A DNA stretch of 64,000 nt from DATBGO01 sp050011895 (GTDB lineage: Bacteria; Actinomycetota; Actinomycetes; Streptosporangiales; Streptosporangiaceae). The first letter of the stretch is position 1. Every line of letters starts with the position of its first letter. The position numbers and the translations under genes were made by a program. The notes under the pieces were generated by a model. It was not told the origin of the DNA, ran no database searches, and worked only from the letters and a program-made list of their open reading frames with translations. Positions 50,522 to 64,000 of this stretch are shown here, in pieces. The stretch spans positions 62,001 to 126,000 of the forward strand of contig JBEKIF010000004.1 of NCBI GenBank assembly GCA_050011895.1. Direction: 5' to 3'.

Positions 50522-52189
50522 TTATGACAGTGAATCGTCCAGCTCGCCAAGCGACTCAATGAGCTCGAGGTTGGCGGAGTAGTCAACGGGGCAAGCGATC
50601 ACTGATACGGTGTCGGCCGCCATGGCTGTGCGCAGCGTCGGGAGCAGTTCGCCGGCCGACCTGATGCGGTATCCGGTCGCGCCGAAACTCTCGGCGTAGG
50701 CCACGAAGTCCGGGTTGCCGAAGGTGGTGTCCACGTTGCGGCCGATTTCCAGGTCCATCTTCCAGCTGATCAGCCCGTAGGCGTCGTCGACCCAGATCAG
50801 GATGACGAACGGCAAATCGAGCCGGAGCGCGGTCTCGATCTCTTGCGAATTCATCAGGAACGCGCCGTCACCAGTCGCGACGAGGACCCGGGAGTCCGGC
50901 CTCGCGATCTTCGCCCCGATCGCGCCTGGCACCGTCCAGGCCATCGTGGACAAGCCGTTGGAGATCAGGCAGGTATTCGGCTCGTAGGTCGGGTACAGTC
51001 GCGCCATCCACATCTTGAGTGCCCCGGTGTCGACCAGCACGATGTCGTCACGGCGCAGCGCCGCGCGGGTATCGGCGACGATCCGGGCTGGTGCCAGCGG
51101 GAACCGGTCATCGCGCTGGCCTCGGGCCAGCTCGCTGGCCAGCAGGGCGCGGATGCGATCTTGGCCCGGCGGGCCTGCGGTGCGAGGCCCGACCGCATCG
51201 GCGAGGGCGTCGAGGCTGTGCCCGATTTCAGAGTGCAGTCCGACAGCGACGTCGTAGTGCGCATCGACTTCGGCGGGGAACCGGTGCAGATGAATGATCT
51301 TGGTGTCGCCGCGCGGGTTGACTCGGACCGGGTCGAACTCCTGCAGCTCATACCCGACGGCGACGATCAGGTCCGCGCGGTCGAAGCCGAAGTTGACATA
51401 GTCGTGGCGCATGAACCCCACCGCGCCCAGCGCCAGCGGATGATCGTCAGGGAACACGCCCTTGCCGTGGAACGTAGTGGCGACCGGGACGCCAAGCGTC
51501 TCAGCGAAGCGGCGCAAGGCCGCGCCCGCGCCCGCCCTCGCTGCCCCGTGCCCGGCTAGCACGACGGGCGCGCGAGCGTCCCGCAGCAGCGCCGCGGCGC
51601 GCTCGATCTGCCCGCGGGACGGCTCATCCGGCCGCGGGACGTTCACCCGAAGGGGCGCCAGCCCGCCCGGTGCCGCCGTCTCCTCGATGTCCTCGGGGAT
51701 GGCCAGGTAGACAGCGCCCGGCCGCTCAGACTGGGCGAGCTTGAATGCCTTGCGGATCATCTCTGGGACGGCACCCGGCGTCGCCACCAGCGCTGACCAC
51801 TTGCTCACCGGCGCGAACATCGACACCAGGTCCACTCCCTGGTGGGACTCTTTGAAACTGCGGTACATCCCGACCTGCGCCGACAGCGCAATCAGCGGCG
51901 TCGAGTTGGTGGTCGCGTCCGCGGTACCCAGCAGCAGGTTGATCGCTCCGGGGCCAAGCGTCGCCGAGCACACCCCGGCGCGGCCCGCGAGCCGGCCGTA
52001 GGTTTCGGCCATGAACGATGCACCCTGCTCATGACGCGTCAGCACATAGCGAATGGACGAGCGGGAGATGGCCTCCACTAGCCTGATGTTCTCTTCGCCC
52101 GGAATGCCGAAGACGTGCGTGACGCCCTCATTCTCCAGGCATTCCACGATTAGCTCGGCGGTGCTGCGCAAGGGCTCCGTCACGATCAC
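50522..52189 (-). CDS. acetolactate synthase-like thiamine-diphosphate enzyme
   Basis: A 555-residue ThDP enzyme. The N-terminal PYR domain has VTHVFGIPGEENIRLVEAI with the catalytic Glu in LTRHEQGASFMAE and GVCSATLGPGAINLLLG. The ThDP-binding domain has ATGDGAFLMNSQEIETALRL. It resembles catabolic AlsS/BudB-type acetolactate synthase rather than the FAD-dependent IlvB, and no small subunit gene is adjacent. Start is GTG 52189. Other members (oxalyl-CoA decarboxylase, sulphoacetaldehyde acetyltransferase) cannot be fully excluded. Confidence 0.85.
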   Translation of the reverse strand: MIVTEPLRSTAELIVECLENEGVTHVFGIPGEENIRLVEAISRSSIRYVLTRHEQGASFMAETYGRLAGRAGVCSATLGPGAINLLLGTADATTNSTPLIALSAQVGMYRSFKESHQGVDLVSMFAPVSKWSALVATPGAVPEMIRKAFKLAQSERPGAVYLAIPEDIEETAAPGGLAPLRVNVPRPDEPSRGQIERAAALLRDARAPVVLAGHGAARAGAGAALRRFAETLGVPVATTFHGKGVFPDDHPLALGAVGFMRHDYVNFGFDRADLIVAVGYELQEFDPVRVNPRGDTKIIHLHRFPAEVDAHYDVAVGLHSEIGHSLDALADAVGPRTAGPPGQDRIRALLASELARGQRDDRFPLAPARIVADTRAALRRDDIVLVDTGALKMWMARLYPTYEPNTCLISNGLSTMAWTVPGAIGAKIARPDSRVLVATGDGAFLMNSQEIETALRLDLPFVILIWVDDAYGLISWKMDLEIGRNVDTTFGNPDFVAYAESFGATGYRIRSAGELLPTLRTAMAADTVSVIACPVDYSANLELIESLGELDDSLS

Positions 52190-52376
52190 GAGGCTAGGTC
52201 ACCCGGCCCAGCAGCCGCCGGGCCAGGGGTCACGATACGGACGCCGGCCGGGTCACGGTTTGCGGTAACGCCCATCCAAGTGCCCATAGACCTTGATCAC
52301 TTGGGCGCATTCCGGGCATCGGGCCGGCTGCGGCTGGATCCTTATCGGCCGAACCTGCTGAGGGAAGGATCAGGGG

Positions 52377-53474
52377 TTAGTCGATGAGCCCGAGCGCACG
52401 GGCCCGGCTGACCGCTTCGGCGCGGCTGTGAACCCCCAGCTTCTGGTAGACGCGCTCGGCTCGTTCCTTCGCTGCCGACCGGGAGATGCCCAGCTTGCCG
52501 GCGATGAGCGCGAAGGTCAACGGCGTGGGCAAGTAGCGCAGGACCCTCGCCTCGGCCATGCTGATCGACGCTGCCCTCACGGTGGCGGCGTCGTCCGCGA
52601 CGGCGTCCGCTGCTGCCTGGTCGGCCGCGGTCACCACGGCGGCGTCGTCCGCGACGGCGTCCGCTGCTGCCTGGTCGGCCGCGGTCACCACTGCGGCGTC
52701 GTCCGCGACGGCGTCCGCGGCTGCCTGGTCGGCTGCGGTCACCACTGCCGTGTCGTCCGCGACGGCGTCCGCGGCTGCTTCGTCGGCTGCAGTGATGATC
52801 ACACCCGCGGCGCTCAGGGCCTCAAGAGCCTCGTGGGCGGCTGCCTCCTCTACGATGCCCGCGGCGATCAGCGCTCCGAGGGCGTCGGCGGCCGCAGCGG
52901 CGCGGATCGCTTCCGAAGCCGCGACTGCCTCGGCTGCCTCGGCCTCCGCTGCCATGGCACGGAGCACTGCGCGGGATTCGGCGGCCTGCGCCGCCGAAAT
53001 CACCTCAGCCGCCTCCTCGACCGCCGCGACCTCAGCGCCCGCGAGCAACCCGGCCTCGGCGGTGAGGAAACCATCGCCCAGCAGTGCCCCGCCGGTCTTG
53101 GCGATCACGTCGAAGAGCGGCTGCGCCCAGCTGTGCTCAATGAGCAGGAACACAGCTGCCGTCCCCGGCAGCAGGGATTCTGCCAGTGTGAGCGCGTCAG
53201 CGGGATCGAAGCCCGGCGAGCCCTCGCCGGCTGCTGGTTCCGCGAGACCGGCGCCGCCAAGCGGGATGATTCTCGACAGGAGCGCGCCAAAGTCATCGTC
53301 GCCGCCGACGACCAGACGCTCGATCTCGCCGTCCTCGTTCTTGGTGACGAAGAGCAGGTCAACCAGCCGCAGTACTCCTCGGCCCTGCAGCCGGCCGACT
53401 TCGGCCAGCATCCGCCCCTGGAAGTCTGCAGCGGCACGGAAGGTGGCGGCGATCACCTGCAAGGGACCGGGCAT
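52377..53474 (-). CDS. DUF6325-like domain fused to Ala-rich repeats and a LuxR-type HTH
   Basis: A 365-residue fusion. Residues 10-150 resemble DUF6325 (RLVDLLFVTKNEDGEIERL, LPGTAAVFLLIEHSWAQPLFD, GGALLGDGFL). A long Ala/Glu-rich, probably helical region (150-300) includes four 18-residue repeats TAADQAAADAVADDAAVV encoded by 54-base DNA repeats. The C-terminal 55 residues are a LuxR/GerE HTH (FALIAGKLGISRSAAKERAERVYQKLGVHSRAEAV in two parts). It is divergent from a second DUF6325 gene and a SHOCT gene, so it may be their regulator. No phospho-acceptor or ligand domain is recognised, so the signal is unknown. Confidence 0.7.
   Translation of the reverse strand: MPGPLQVIAATFRAAADFQGRMLAEVGRLQGRGVLRLVDLLFVTKNEDGEIERLVVGGDDDFGALLSRIIPLGGAGLAEPAAGEGSPGFDPADALTLAESLLPGTAAVFLLIEHSWAQPLFDVIAKTGGALLGDGFLTAEAGLLAGAEVAAVEEAAEVISAAQAAESRAVLRAMAAEAEAAEAVAASEAIRAAAAADALGALIAAGIVEEAAAHEALEALSAAGVIITAADEAAADAVADDTAVVTAADQAAADAVADDAAVVTAADQAAADAVADDAAVVTAADQAAADAVADDAATVRAASISMAEARVLRYLPTPLTFALIAGKLGISRSAAKERAERVYQKLGVHSRAEAVSRARALGLID
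52586..52801 (-). repeat. four in-frame 54-bp repeats in the DUF6325-LuxR gene
   Basis: The string TCGTCCGCGACGGCGTCCGC recurs at 52591, 52645, 52699 and 52753, exactly 54 bases apart. The two left units are nearly identical; the right ones differ by a few bases, so the array has some age. It encodes 18-residue Ala/Asp-rich repeats. Confidence 0.93.
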
Positions 53475-53677
53475 CTGCCGACCTCCCCATCGTTACTGAC
53501 GTTTACGGCACGGGACGCCTGGACCGGGCTCGGTGCGGTGACACCGCCGGTCCGGGCGGGCTGAAATAGCGGCCCTGCAACAAGAAAAGGGTACCGCTCA
53601 TGCACGCTGCGGATATACCGGCAGCCCTGCTGACCACCCGTTAGGGGTGATGCGGTGCGATCCCCCCGGCGGCACGC

Positions 53678-53717
53678 TGAGATGGTCGTGAGTCGCCTGA
53701 GATGGTCGTGAGTCGCC
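53678..53717. repeat. 20-bp tandem duplication upstream of DUF6325 gene
   Basis: TGAGATGGTCGTGAGTCGCC is present twice in immediate succession, 23 bases before the ATG at 53740. It lies in the divergent gap between the LuxR fusion and DUF6325, where a regulator site would be expected. Confidence 0.85.
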
Positions 53718-53739
53718 ACAGCTGACGGAGGTCAGGCAA

Positions 53740-54180
53740 ATGCCCGCAGCCCTGCACCCGGACTCGATCGGGCCGGTGGACGTCGCCGTGATCCAGTTCG
53801 ATGGGAACGAGTTTGATTCCGATGTAGCCCCGGCGCTGACCGACCTGAACGACAGCGGGACCGTCAGCGTCATCGACCTGGCCTTCGTGCGCAAGCAGGC
53901 CGACGGGAGCACGTCGTTCGCCGAGGTCGGTGACCCAGCCGTCGCCGACGCGTTTGACCGGGTCACCAACACGCAGTTTGACCTGCTCAGCGACTCCGAC
54001 CTGACCGAGATCGCCAGCGGGCTCGACGCTGGCACATCCGCGCTGGTGATCGTGTGGGAGAACAGCTGGGCCAGCCGGCTTGGGACGGCAATTCGCGCCT
54101 CCCACGGGCGGCTGATCGCGCAGGAGCGGATTCCGCGCGATAACGTCGTGCGCGCCATCGCGGCGCTTGACGAGGGCTAG
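53740..54180 (+). CDS. DUF6325 family protein
   Basis: A 146-residue protein with the DUF6325 layout: IGPVDVAVIQFDGNEFDSD, VSVIDLAFVRKQADGS, SALVIVWENSWASRLG and LIAQERIPRDNV. It is predicted soluble, alpha+beta, with acidic surface; function unknown. The ribosome site GGAGG (53727-53731) is excellent. A SHOCT-domain gene follows after 8 bases, a pair commonly seen together in actinobacteria. A paralogous domain sits in the divergent LuxR fusion. Confidence 0.85.
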   Translation: MPAALHPDSIGPVDVAVIQFDGNEFDSDVAPALTDLNDSGTVSVIDLAFVRKQADGSTSFAEVGDPAVADAFDRVTNTQFDLLSDSDLTEIASGLDAGTSALVIVWENSWASRLGTAIRASHGRLIAQERIPRDNVVRAIAALDEG

Positions 54181-54188
54181 GAGGAGTC

Positions 54189-54557
54189 GTGCGCAGACGA
54201 ATGCCCATGCGCAGAGGGCGCCCCGGTCTGATGGGGACGGTGGCCCGTACCGCGGTCGTCGCCGGTACGGCCACCGCGGTGGCTGGCGGCGTCCACCGGC
54301 ACGCCGAGGAGAACGCCGCGCAGCAGCAGCAAGCCGCCGCGGCTGAGCAGCAGCAAGCGGCCGCCCAGCAGCAAGCCATGACCGACCAGGCGGCGGCACA
54401 GGCGGCTGCCCAGGTTCAGGCGCAGCAGGCAGCATCTCCCTCGGCCACGCCGGATGACCGGCTGGCGAAGATCAAGGAACTTGGCGAGATGAAGGCTCAG
54501 GGCCTGCTGACGGAGGACGAATTCGCGGCCGAGAAGGCGCGAATCCTCGGTACGTAG
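54189..54557 (+). CDS. SHOCT-domain protein
   Basis: A 122-residue protein. A basic start and one weak hydrophobic helix (GTVARTAVVAGTATAVAGG) are followed by a Gln/Ala-rich coil (about 42-85) and a C-terminal SHOCT domain (DDRLAKIKELGEMKAQGLLTEDEFAAEKARIL; parts quoted: LAKIKELGEM, GLLTEDEF). GTG 54189 has GAGGAG only 2 bases upstream, so ATG 54201 or 54207 may be the real start. Probably works with the DUF6325 protein at the membrane; role unknown. Confidence 0.8.
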   Translation: MRRRMPMRRGRPGLMGTVARTAVVAGTATAVAGGVHRHAEENAAQQQQAAAAEQQQAAAQQQAMTDQAAAQAAAQVQAQQAASPSATPDDRLAKIKELGEMKAQGLLTEDEFAAEKARILGT

Positions 54558-54986
54558 CGGCTGTCGCGGGCGGCCAGCCCGCATTGCCGGCGCTGTCATT
54601 CGCGACGGGGGAGGTCCCGGAGGCGGACAACAAGGTGCTGCCACACCAAGCCAAGCTCTACCCCGCCTGCGGAACCACTCATGAAGAGGGTCACGCGACC
54701 TTCGCTACCGCAGGCTTCGGCGTATGGGCCCAAGACGTGCTCACGTTCATCCGCCAGGCATTCGCACGATCGTGATCACGATGCATCGGCTCCGACAGCA
54801 GACCGTGTCATCCGCCCGCGAAAACGGCCGCTCCCTGCCCGGCTCGCTGTCTTTGACAAACAGGCAGCTCACGTTCAGCTTTCGCTCATCCTGAGCCGGG
54901 ACACTCTGTTCGTTGCGAAATCACGCATGGCAGGCGGCCAGGCTCGCGAACGGGTGCCCGGGCGGTTCCCGGTAAGGAGAGTATCG
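54558..54986. other. gap between SHOCT gene and lipoprotein
   Basis: No firm gene is seen in these 429 bases. A 63-codon frame (54584-54775, +) ends in HATFATAGFGVWAQDVLTFI, which looks a little like the C-terminus of an alpha/beta hydrolase, so it may be a decayed remnant; the evidence is weak. The last 25 bases contain the AAGGAG ribosome site of the lipoprotein gene. Confidence 0.4.
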
Positions 54987-55580
54987 GTGCTCCGCGGAAT
55001 GACACGCCAATCAGCAAGACCGCGCGCCCGGGTCGGCCGGTCCCGCAGGGCTCTGTGCTCAGTCGCGGTGGGCAGCGCAGTGCTGCTGCTCACCGCCGGA
55101 TGCGGGCTGATTGGCTCGTCGAGCGCCAGCCCGTCGAGTTCGCCGGGTTCGGCGGGTTCGGCGGGTTCGGCGGCGAGCGCCTATCTCAGCTGTCTGCGTC
55201 AGCATGGCATCACTATCCCGACCGCCCGACCGACCAGCGGAGCTGGCGGTTCCGGCGGCTTCCCGGGCGGCGGGAGCACCGCGTTTGCGCAGGCCCGGCA
55301 GGCGTGCGCCGCATTGCGCCCGAGCGGTGGGTTCGGCGGTGGCGGGTTCGGCGGTGGCGGGTTCGGCCGCGGCGGATTTGCCGCGGCCTTCCAGGCGTTC
55401 CGCAGCTGCATGTCCTCGCATGGCGAGACGATCCCGGCTGCCCGGCCGACAGGCCCACCCGCAGCCGGGTCGTCGGGCGCAGACCGCTTCCTGAACGGGC
55501 TGAACCCCAATGATCCCAAGGTGGCCGCCGCGCTGAAGGCCTGCCAGGCCAAGCTCCCGTCGTTCGCGTCGGGTGGCTAG
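54987..55580 (+). CDS. lipoprotein with duplicated Cys-His motif
   Basis: A 197-residue exported lipoprotein. Start GTG 54987 is fixed by AAGGAG 7 bases upstream. A basic n-region leads to LLLTAGC (lipobox, Cys about residue 39). A Ser/Gly linker follows, then two copies of a C-x4-HG-x-TIP-x-ARPT motif (SCLRQHGITIPTARPT and SCMSSHGETIPAARPT) separated by a Gly/Phe-rich stretch (GGFGGGG) and a Cys-containing helix. The internal duplication and paired Cys suggest a disulphide- or metal-binding surface protein. Similar small lipoproteins occur in actinobacteria, but I know no function. Confidence 0.75.
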   Translation: MLRGMTRQSARPRARVGRSRRALCSVAVGSAVLLLTAGCGLIGSSSASPSSSPGSAGSAGSAASAYLSCLRQHGITIPTARPTSGAGGSGGFPGGGSTAFAQARQACAALRPSGGFGGGGFGGGGFGRGGFAAAFQAFRSCMSSHGETIPAARPTGPPAAGSSGADRFLNGLNPNDPKVAAALKACQAKLPSFASGG

Positions 55581-55640
55581 CTGCCCGAACTGCCCGTAAC
55601 GGACGCGGCGGGTGCAGCGCGCACCGGGCGCGCAAGGACG

Positions 55641-55979
55641 TCACGGGCGTGCCCGGGCCTCCTCGACCGTAAGCTCTGCCGCCGGGTCGGCATCGAGGCG
55701 ATCATCAGGAATCAGCAGCCCGCTGCGAACAGAACGGCCGTAGGAGCCATCGTCCAGTCGCTGCAGCGCCCGATCCAGCGCGGCCAGCCGATCACGCAAA
55801 CTTTCGGCAACGGCATCATCCATGCCCTGGGCCGTCAGCGGCTGGGCCGAATCGGCGATGTCACCTGTCTCGTCTTCGGCTGCCCGGTCCTGCTGTCCTG
55901 CTTCCTCAGTGTCTGTGAGCAGGCCTGCCACCTCGGCGCGTTCGGCGCGAAGCCGCGCCCGCGCCTGGTCCTCATCCAT
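55641..55979 (-). CDS. DksA/TraR-like protein lacking the zinc-finger cysteines
   Basis: A 112-residue protein. A charged helical hairpin is followed by ALDRALQRLDDGSYGRSVRSG (in parts) and LLIPDDRLDADPAAELTVEEA. In DksA/TraR the same region reads YG-x-C-x2-C-G with two more Cys further on; here all four positions are replaced (RSVRSG, ELTVEEA). It therefore cannot bind zinc as usual. The fold may still hold and reach the RNA polymerase channel, but that is not shown. It is alone on the minus strand, with a 158-base gap to the phosphopantetheinyl transferase. Confidence 0.8.
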   Translation of the reverse strand: MDEDQARARLRAERAEVAGLLTDTEEAGQQDRAAEDETGDIADSAQPLTAQGMDDAVAESLRDRLAALDRALQRLDDGSYGRSVRSGLLIPDDRLDADPAAELTVEEARARP

Positions 55980-56137
55980 CTGTCCCCTTGTGTCACCTTG
56001 GAATGGGACCGCTACCGACTGCCGGCAAGGAACCGGTCCATGACATCTCCCGATGGCGGCCCGGCTGCCACCGTACGCACGCCCGATCCGGGGCGCCGGT
56101 CTAGGCTATTGCAGGACCTGGCAGGAGTGGGACGGAC

Positions 56138-56881
56138 GTGCTGACGTGGTGGCTTGCGCGCGCTGAGGAGCGGCTGCCCCCCGGTGCCGACTGGCTGACC
56201 GCTGCGGAGCGCCGGTATGCGGGCAGCATGCGCTACTCCAAGCGCCGCACGGATTTCCTGCTGAACCGGTGGACGCTCAAGCTGGCCGTGTCGCGAGTCC
56301 TTGGCTGGCCGGACGATAACGCAGCGCTGGCCCGGATCGAGGCCCGCCCGGCCGCCGACGGCGCACCGGAGCTCTTTGTTGACGGGCAGCCCGCCGGGCG
56401 CGGCGTCTCGCTCACCGACCGGGCTGGCAGCGCCGCCTGCCTGGTCGCGGGAGAGCCTGCCGCAACCGGCTGCGACCTCGAGCTTGTGGAGCCGCGCAGC
56501 GACGCGTTTGTCCGGGACTACCTGACCGGTCCCGAGCGTGACCTCGTCACTGCCGCCGGGCCGGCCCGCGACATCGCCGCCAACCTCATCTGGTCGGCCA
56601 AGGAAAGCGCGCTCAAGGTGCTCCGCACCGGGCTTCGCCGGGACACCCGCTCCGTGGAGGTGACAGTCGCTGACCTGACGCCGCCCGAGCGTGCCTGGTC
56701 CCCGCTCCAGGTCTGCACCGTCGAAGGAGCAGTTTTCGGCGGCTGGTGGCGGCGGAGCGGGTCGTTCGTGCTCACGGCCTGCGCGTCCGGCGACTTCCCT
56801 CGGCCGACCGAGCTGGAGCCGGTCTCTCCGCTTGATGAGGTGTCCCCGTCGCATCACTGGCTGCACAGGCCGCTCGCATAG
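56138..56881 (+). CDS. 4'-phosphopantetheinyl transferase (Sfp type)
   Basis: A 247-residue enzyme that arms acyl carrier proteins with phosphopantetheine. The Mg/CoA site is ATGCDLELVEPRSDAF (DxE) and the helix IWSAKESALKVL carries the (W/F)xxKExxxK motif. Length and layout fit Sfp-type PPTases serving polyketide or peptide synthases. Start GTG 56138. It faces the carboxylase and synthase genes encoded on the other strand and likely activates that synthase. Confidence 0.9.
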   Translation: MLTWWLARAEERLPPGADWLTAAERRYAGSMRYSKRRTDFLLNRWTLKLAVSRVLGWPDDNAALARIEARPAADGAPELFVDGQPAGRGVSLTDRAGSAACLVAGEPAATGCDLELVEPRSDAFVRDYLTGPERDLVTAAGPARDIAANLIWSAKESALKVLRTGLRRDTRSVEVTVADLTPPERAWSPLQVCTVEGAVFGGWWRRSGSFVLTACASGDFPRPTELEPVSPLDEVSPSHHWLHRPLA

Positions 56882-56923
56882 CCCGCCCCGCGGCTGCCCG
56901 CTGACGAATGACGCGGGCCTGCC

Positions 56924-62356
<5,433 letters not shown>

Positions 62357-62386
62357 GCTGGTTCCTCTGGGTCAGGGTGACGCATA

Positions 62387-64000
62387 TCAGGCACCCATGG
62401 CAGTACGTATCGGGCGCTGGATGTCGTCCGCGACCGCACTGGGCAGGGCCGTGGTGCGGTACCCGTCGATGCGGACGAGGACGTCGCCGGTGGAGTCCAC
62501 GACGCGGCAGTCGAAGCTGCCGTTATCCGCCCGATGAACGACCGCGAACAGCCGCCCGTCGCCCCTCGGCCGGCGCACTGTGCGGATCAGGTCGGCGTGG
62601 CCAGGCAGTGCTAGCCGCCCGGCCTGGCCGATGTCCCAGATGGCGGCCGTCTGGAAGCAGAGCTCCACCAGCCGCGGCTCCGTCTTGGTGGGGTTTCCGG
62701 CCGGCAGGTGGCCGGGCGGTAGCGGCGCGGCGAGCCGGCCGATCGTGTCGCCGTCGGACCGCCACACTTCGTCGAGCACCTGGTAGGCCGGGCCATGGGG
62801 GAGCACGCGGTAGATGTCCGCATGGCCGACGAAGGCGGCGGCCGCCTTGGCGGGGGAATCGTCAGTCTCGGGCTGCGGTGCCCGCACGGTGAGCCGGACG
62901 CTGCCAGTGAAATGCGTTGTCCATCGCGCCGCCGCATCGCGGTTGAGCAGCCGGCTGGCCGCAAGCTCGCAGTCGGCCACCAGATCGGCGCCATCCCTGC
63001 GGATGACGGCCCGTACTGTCAGGGTGCGCGGCTGGTCGCGGTAGAACTTCACCGGGGCGAGGAACTCCATCCGCTCGATGCCCGCGACGTGCAGGTCGGG
63101 AGCGGCAAGGCTGGCCACGGCGGCGAAGGCCTCGGCGCCCATCACGCCGGGCAGCACAGTGAAGGACTCGATCTGGTGATCGTGCAGGAACGGCTGCGCC
63201 AGAGGATCAAGGGTTGTCTCGACCGTCAGGCCCGAGTAGACGCCCATGCCGGTGACGGATCCGACCATCGGCCCGGCCCTGCTTGCGTCGACGGCAGCTA
63301 CGTCCAGGCCGCCTGCGGGGTCGAGTTCGGCCAGCATCATGCCCAGCTTCCCGGCGACGACGACCTCACCTGCGAACGGGCCCGCCGTGAGTTCCCTGCC
63401 GATCCAGGCGATGCCCGCCTCGGGAGGCAGCATGTCGATACCAGCCGCCTGCATAACCTTCGGGATCGATCCACGGCTGGCCATGCCAATGCCGCCCCAC
63501 GCAGTCCAGTCGAGCGCGATCCCGCGGGTGGCAGGCCGGGTCCGCCGGAAGCTCGACGTGATCTTGCACAGCAGGTCGTTGGCCGCGCTGTAGTCGGTCT
63601 GGCCCGAGTTGCCGAACCGGCCGGCCACTGAGCTGAAGGCCACGGTCGCGCCGACCGGGAGATCGGCAGCTGCGTGCAGCAGGTTGAACCAGCCGTCGCT
63701 CTTGACGTCGAAGACGAGGTCATACTCGCGGCGGTCCTTGTCGGCGATCCCGTGGCTGATATCGAGCCCGGCAGCATGCAGGAGAATGTCGATGCGCCCG
63801 TGCCGGTCGCGGATGTCCGCGACCACCTGCGCGACAGCGTCGGCATCGGTGATGTCCACCGCGTGGTAGTACGCCCGGCCGCCAGCGTCGCGGACGGCCT
63901 GGATCGCGGTCAGGGCAGAGTTCAGCCGCTCAAGTCGGGTGAGCTCGCGCTCGATCAGCACGGGGGTCGGGCGCTGTCCGCTGGCCCTGAGCCGCTCGCT
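62387..64000 (-). CDS. C-terminal part of a type I polyketide/fatty-acid synthase (KR-DH), cut by the window edge
   Basis: The last about 537 residues of a larger synthase; the frame is open to the right end, so the GTG at 63961 is not taken as the start. A ketoreductase domain is visible with DILLHAAGLDISHG, catalytic Ser in VAFSSVAGRFGN and Tyr in GQTDYSAANDLL. A dehydratase-type double hotdog follows, with His in PFLHDHQIESFTVLPGVMGAE and LPHGPAYQVLDEVW. The layout is like PUFA-synthase/iterative PKS subunits (PfaA, HglE types) more than modular PKS. It is in one direction with the carboxylase, which could supply malonyl-type extender units, and near a PPTase. Confidence 0.85.
   Translation of the reverse strand, partial: SERLRASGQRPTPVLIERELTRLERLNSALTAIQAVRDAGGRAYYHAVDITDADAVAQVVADIRDRHGRIDILLHAAGLDISHGIADKDRREYDLVFDVKSDGWFNLLHAAADLPVGATVAFSSVAGRFGNSGQTDYSAANDLLCKITSSFRRTRPATRGIALDWTAWGGIGMASRGSIPKVMQAAGIDMLPPEAGIAWIGRELTAGPFAGEVVVAGKLGMMLAELDPAGGLDVAAVDASRAGPMVGSVTGMGVYSGLTVETTLDPLAQPFLHDHQIESFTVLPGVMGAEAFAAVASLAAPDLHVAGIERMEFLAPVKFYRDQPRTLTVRAVIRRDGADLVADCELAASRLLNRDAAARWTTHFTGSVRLTVRAPQPETDDSPAKAAAAFVGHADIYRVLPHGPAYQVLDEVWRSDGDTIGRLAAPLPPGHLPAGNPTKTEPRLVELCFQTAAIWDIGQAGRLALPGHADLIRTVRRPRGDGRLFAVVHRADNGSFDCRVVDSTGDVLVRIDGYRTTALPSAVADDIQRPIRTAMGA

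Noticed and set aside
54584..54775. 63-codon frame with hydrolase-like C-terminal residues
   Set aside because: Too short and too weak a resemblance to call a gene; noted only in the gap entry.

Overview
The window is about 70% G+C, densely coded, and has many 4-base ATGA/GTGA gene overlaps and GTG starts. It carries a SigK/RskA pair, a bifunctional RNase H/acid phosphatase, a long class A RNase P RNA and an actinobacterial-type Tad pilus locus. This points to a high-GC actinobacterium, perhaps of the Streptosporangiales/Catenulisporales type; the species cannot be named from sequence alone. I saw no tRNA, rRNA, insertion sequence, integrase or CRISPR array.

Layout, left to right. (1) 1-967: 3' end of ilvD. 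(2) 1448-12571 (+): one overlapping operon with a lipoprotein, a secreted collagen-like protein, a CpaB-like SAF protein, TadZ/CpaE-like and CpaF ATPases, TadB and TadC, a Flp-type pilin, three TadE/TadG-like proteins and a LysM-BTAD membrane protein. (3) 12686-15190: a flippase-type membrane protein with a kinase-like middle part. (4) 15230-18124 (-): a seven-blade propeller protein, then a UbiA-like membrane protein overlapped by a UbiE/MenG-like methyltransferase. (5) 18433-19359: an alpha/beta hydrolase. (6) 25433 down to 19373 (-): a redox operon with a Ser-rich membrane stub, ApbE, a ferric-reductase-like cytochrome, a NuoF-like flavoprotein, a ferredoxin and a PhoB/EnvZ-type two-component pair. 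(7) 25581-28304: PhzF, CYTH and a hydrolase. (8) 28316-31712: a molybdopterin oxidoreductase divergent from sigK-rskA. (9) 31747-34704: a PPOX protein, a coiled-coil/zinc-ribbon protein, the RNase H/phosphatase and rnpB. (10) 34752-39169: a LuxR two-component pair divergent from an ABC exporter. (11) 39353-47679: a broken peroxiredoxin, an acyl-CoA ligase, and a GntR-controlled group (lactonase-like MBL enzyme, hydroxyacid-oxoacid transhydrogenase-like enzyme, zinc ribbon, FAD/Fe-S dehydrogenase) that reads as gamma-lactone/gamma-hydroxybutyrate breakdown. (12) 47812-52189: GH15, DUF6308 and an acetolactate-synthase-like enzyme. (13) 52377-54557: a DUF6325-LuxR fusion divergent from DUF6325 plus SHOCT genes. 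(14) 54987-55979: a lipoprotein and a cysteine-free DksA-like protein. (15) 56138-64000: a phosphopantetheinyl transferase, a single-chain eukaryote-style acyl-CoA carboxylase and the end of a KR-DH polyketide/fatty-acid synthase cut by the window edge.

The most notable observations are these. The Moco oxidoreductase and sigK share two matched divergent promoter-like sites, each ending 7 bases before a GTG start, so both mRNAs may be leaderless. The biotin carboxylase part of the 1810-residue carboxylase lacks most of its ATP-grasp B domain. The redox operon has a reduced FMN-carrier gene and a NuoF-like subunit missing one cluster cysteine. A DUF6325-LuxR fusion carries 54-base repeats, and a LysM-BTAD fusion ends the Tad operon. 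In-frame minisatellites recur in several unrelated genes.
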